From NCBI GenBank assembly GCA_050255995.1, contig JBFWIM010000096.1, positions 1-6,153 on the forward strand: DNA of 6,153 nucleotides. Reading direction: 5' to 3'. This DNA comes from Intestinibacillus sp050255995. GTDB taxonomy: Bacteria; Bacillota; Clostridia; Oscillospirales; Butyricicoccaceae. Shown here in pieces: positions 4,268 through 6,153 of this stretch (positions are counted from its first letter, which is position 1; each line of letters opens with the position of its first letter). Below the pieces are notes generated by a model that did no database searches, was not told the DNA's origin, and saw only the letters and a program-made list of their open reading frames with translations. Made by a program: the position numbers and the translations under genes.

Positions 4268-6142
4268 TTAGAGATTGGTGGGGGTCAGCGCTTCGTAATC
4301 TTCGAGCGTGCCGCCCTTCTTGAAGCATTCGATAATCTGGCGGCCCAGCGGGTCCAGCTCATCGGTGTAGAACTTATCCAGCTCCTTCGCAAAGAAGTCG
4401 GTCAGGATCTTCGCGCCGGCGTCGTAACCGTCGGTGCCCACGCGGTCCTGTGTGTCCACGCGCAGGTACTTGGAACGGATGCGCTGGCCGTCGATGGTCA
4501 TATCCTTCATCGCATAGCCGAGCAGCGGGCAGCGGGCCGGCTCCAGGTGCTCCTTGCGGATCTTGGCGCCGCCGTGGCGCGCAAGGTATTCACGGGAGAT
4601 CCACTCCGCCATGAAGCCGATCTTGTATACGCCGATGTGCTGGTTCGGAATCAGCACATAGCGGGTGTTCGGATTCTCAACAATCTGCCGCAGCAGCAGG
4701 TTCGCCTGCTTCACGCGCTTGCCGGTTGCGAAGGGCCAGTAGGAGCCGACGCCCTCGCTCTTCAGCTCGCCGCCGCCCACGATGGACGGATTCTTAAAGC
4801 CGCGCGGCGCAACCAGACGCCACAGCCAGGCAAGTGCCGGCGGAATGATGTGCAACATGCCCATGATGCCGTAGTTGGGGTTCTCGCGGGTCGTGGGGGG
4901 CATACGGGTGCCGAAGGAACGCACGTCAACCTCGACAGGCTCCTTCACGATGTTCGGCACCTTCCAGCGCGGTACAATGGCGCGCGGGTTCGGGCAGCGC
5001 TCGCCGTTCGAATCCAGCGTATGCTCCCAGATCAGCAGCGTGGAGCCCGCATGGCCTTCCATGTTGAAGAAGCAGAGCGGCTCATCCGGCTCGGTGCAGA
5101 TGCGCTCGTAGACCGGATCGCTGCCGTAGTGCAGCACGCTGTCCATGCGGAGGAACCAGCCGTCCTCGCCGTCTACCAGAACCAGCTTGCCGCTGTCGTT
5201 CTGGATCTTGGGATAGCAGGTCGCCATATCGTCGGAAACCGGCTCAATTTTGCAGGTCGAGCCGATGTTCAGATAGGTTTCCTCGCCGGTTACGGTGTTG
5301 ACGGAAAGCAGGACGCGGCCGTCGGGCTGACGGGAAATATCCTGCAGCATTTCGCTCTTGCCGCCGCCGGAAGCGCCCTCGTGCATGATGACCAGCTCGT
5401 TTTCGTACGGCGTGATCAGACGGCCGGCCGAAGCGTGCGCGGTGACCCAGCCCTCCTGCTCGCCAATGTCGAGCAGTACGGAATAAACGCCCTTCTTGGC
5501 GGACGGTCCCGGATACAGGTTGTAGGAAAAGACCTCGTGGCAGTCGTCGAGGCGGTTGTGCACGACGACCTGCTTGCCGTTAAAGTGCGTATGGCGGAAC
5601 GGCGGCGCGACATAGACGATGGCGCGGGGCTTGTAGCCCTCGGTCTCCTCCGCGTTGACAAAGCCCTGCAGATGCGCGAGCCCGAACGCGAAGAACGCCG
5701 CTTGTTTCGGGCAGACCAGCATGGAGCCGTAGCCGTAAATGTTGCCGCCGGAGTTGAAAGGCATCAGGATCAGTTCCTGCGTTTTGAGCCAGTCCATCGT
5801 CTGCTTGCGCAGGTCGGCAAAGGGATAGCCGTACTTGTCCTGGAAGCGCGGCTTGTCGGTCGGCTTGTCGTCGGCGATGCGCATGCAGTCCGGTTCGCGG
5901 CGGCGCATGTAGTCTTCCATAAAGTTGACGGACGCGCCGTTTTTACAGCGAATGACGTCGGCTTCCTTTACAGGACCCTTGCCCTCCACGTCAAAAACAA
6001 CATCATATTTGTCGACCTTGTCCGGGCCAAACACCATTTCATAGAGTTCCGCTTTGCTGGTCGGCACCGAAACGCCTTTGCAGTTCTCAATGACGTCGGT
6101 CAATTCATCGGTAAAGGTGAATTTTGTAAGTAAACGATCCAT
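4268..6142 (-). CDS. DUF4914 family protein with HprK/PEPCK-like P-loop
   Basis: This complete 624-residue cytoplasmic protein has no signal peptide or membrane segments. I recognise it as DUF4914, an uncharacterised family of about 600-640 residues found in Clostridia and some other anaerobes; length and overall sequence fit. The N-terminal half carries strongly patterned motifs: VIRCKNGASVNF (63-74), DYMRRREPDCMRIADD (77-92), the GGNIYGYGSMLVCP stretch (132-145), and YVAPPFRHTHFNGKQVVVHNR (177-197). A Walker A loop, GASGGGKSE (256-264, K262, S263), resembles the GxSGxGKSE loop of HPr kinase more than ordinary P-loops. Downstream VSDDMATCYP (302-311) resembles the HprK acidic DD segment, and LVDGEDGWF (322-330) is a second acidic site. 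Further conserved-looking blocks are EVDVRSFGTRMPP (404-416) and SEGVGSYWPFATG (462-474). A nucleotide-dependent kinase or carboxykinase-like activity is inferred; the substrate is unknown. The start is supported by AGG at the window edge (6151-6153), 8 bases upstream. No neighbouring gene shares its strand. Confidence 0.88.
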   Translation of the reverse strand: MDRLLTKFTFTDELTDVIENCKGVSVPTSKAELYEMVFGPDKVDKYDVVFDVEGKGPVKEADVIRCKNGASVNFMEDYMRRREPDCMRIADDKPTDKPRFQDKYGYPFADLRKQTMDWLKTQELILMPFNSGGNIYGYGSMLVCPKQAAFFAFGLAHLQGFVNAEETEGYKPRAIVYVAPPFRHTHFNGKQVVVHNRLDDCHEVFSYNLYPGPSAKKGVYSVLLDIGEQEGWVTAHASAGRLITPYENELVIMHEGASGGGKSEMLQDISRQPDGRVLLSVNTVTGEETYLNIGSTCKIEPVSDDMATCYPKIQNDSGKLVLVDGEDGWFLRMDSVLHYGSDPVYERICTEPDEPLCFFNMEGHAGSTLLIWEHTLDSNGERCPNPRAIVPRWKVPNIVKEPVEVDVRSFGTRMPPTTRENPNYGIMGMLHIIPPALAWLWRLVAPRGFKNPSIVGGGELKSEGVGSYWPFATGKRVKQANLLLRQIVENPNTRYVLIPNQHIGVYKIGFMAEWISREYLARHGGAKIRKEHLEPARCPLLGYAMKDMTIDGQRIRSKYLRVDTQDRVGTDGYDAGAKILTDFFAKELDKFYTDELDPLGRQIIECFKKGGTLEDYEALTPTNL

Positions 6143-6153
6143 CCGTTTTTCCT

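Noticed and set aside
4247..6133. Long + strand open frame (628 codons) across the last gene
   Set aside because: It lies entirely antisense to the DUF4914 gene. It starts inside a terminator stem without a ribosome binding site, and its product (Val/Ala/Arg/His-rich, no domain) is typical of a mirror frame of GC-rich coding sequence.
4268..6142. Annotation as phosphoenolpyruvate carboxykinase
   Set aside because: The P-loop is GASGGGKSE, not the GTP-type ACGKTN or ATP-type SGTGKTT loop, and the remaining sequence fits DUF4914. Only a distant fold relationship is suggested.

Overview
The window looks like chromosomal DNA from a Gram-positive anaerobe of class Clostridia, probably an Oscillospiraceae/Butyricicoccaceae-like gut bacterium. 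The assignment is inferred from GC-rich genes with strong AGGAGG-type ribosome binding sites, sigma-A-like promoters, compact intrinsic terminators, a secreted protein with copper-amine-oxidase-N stalk repeats, and a DUF4914 protein of a kind common in Clostridia. No phage, transposon, CRISPR, rRNA or tRNA sequence was seen.

Layout. (1) Bases 1-437 hold the 3' end of an unrecognised soluble protein gene on the + strand, closed by a perfect 14-bp hairpin terminator. (2) Bases 500-989 contain no convincing gene. They do hold a good promoter (594-622), a stretch that can fold into a multi-branched RNA closed by a 10-bp long-range helix, and a terminator-like hairpin at 858-884. All of this lies before the ribosome binding site of the next gene. 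(3) Bases 990-2183 encode a CPA2-type Na+(K+)/H+ antiporter with a DD ion-binding motif, followed by a strong terminator. (4) Bases 2344-3204 encode an unrecognised polytopic membrane protein behind an extended -10 promoter. (5) Bases 3292-4182 encode a secreted protein with two C-terminal stalk repeats; it has its own promoter and a near-consensus ribosome binding site. (6) Bases 4213-4258 carry the junction of two converging terminators. (7) Bases 4268-6142, on the - strand, encode a complete 624-residue DUF4914 protein with a Walker A loop resembling that of HPr kinase/PEP carboxykinase-like enzymes.

How the parts relate. Most genes look like single-gene units with their own promoter and/or terminator. 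The exception is the membrane protein and secreted protein pair (2344-4182), where no terminator is visible between the genes and read-through is possible. There is no sign of a multi-gene system. The two items most worth a second look are the structured leader ahead of the antiporter, a candidate attenuator or riboswitch or a separate small RNA, and the DUF4914 protein with its HprK-like nucleotide-binding signature.
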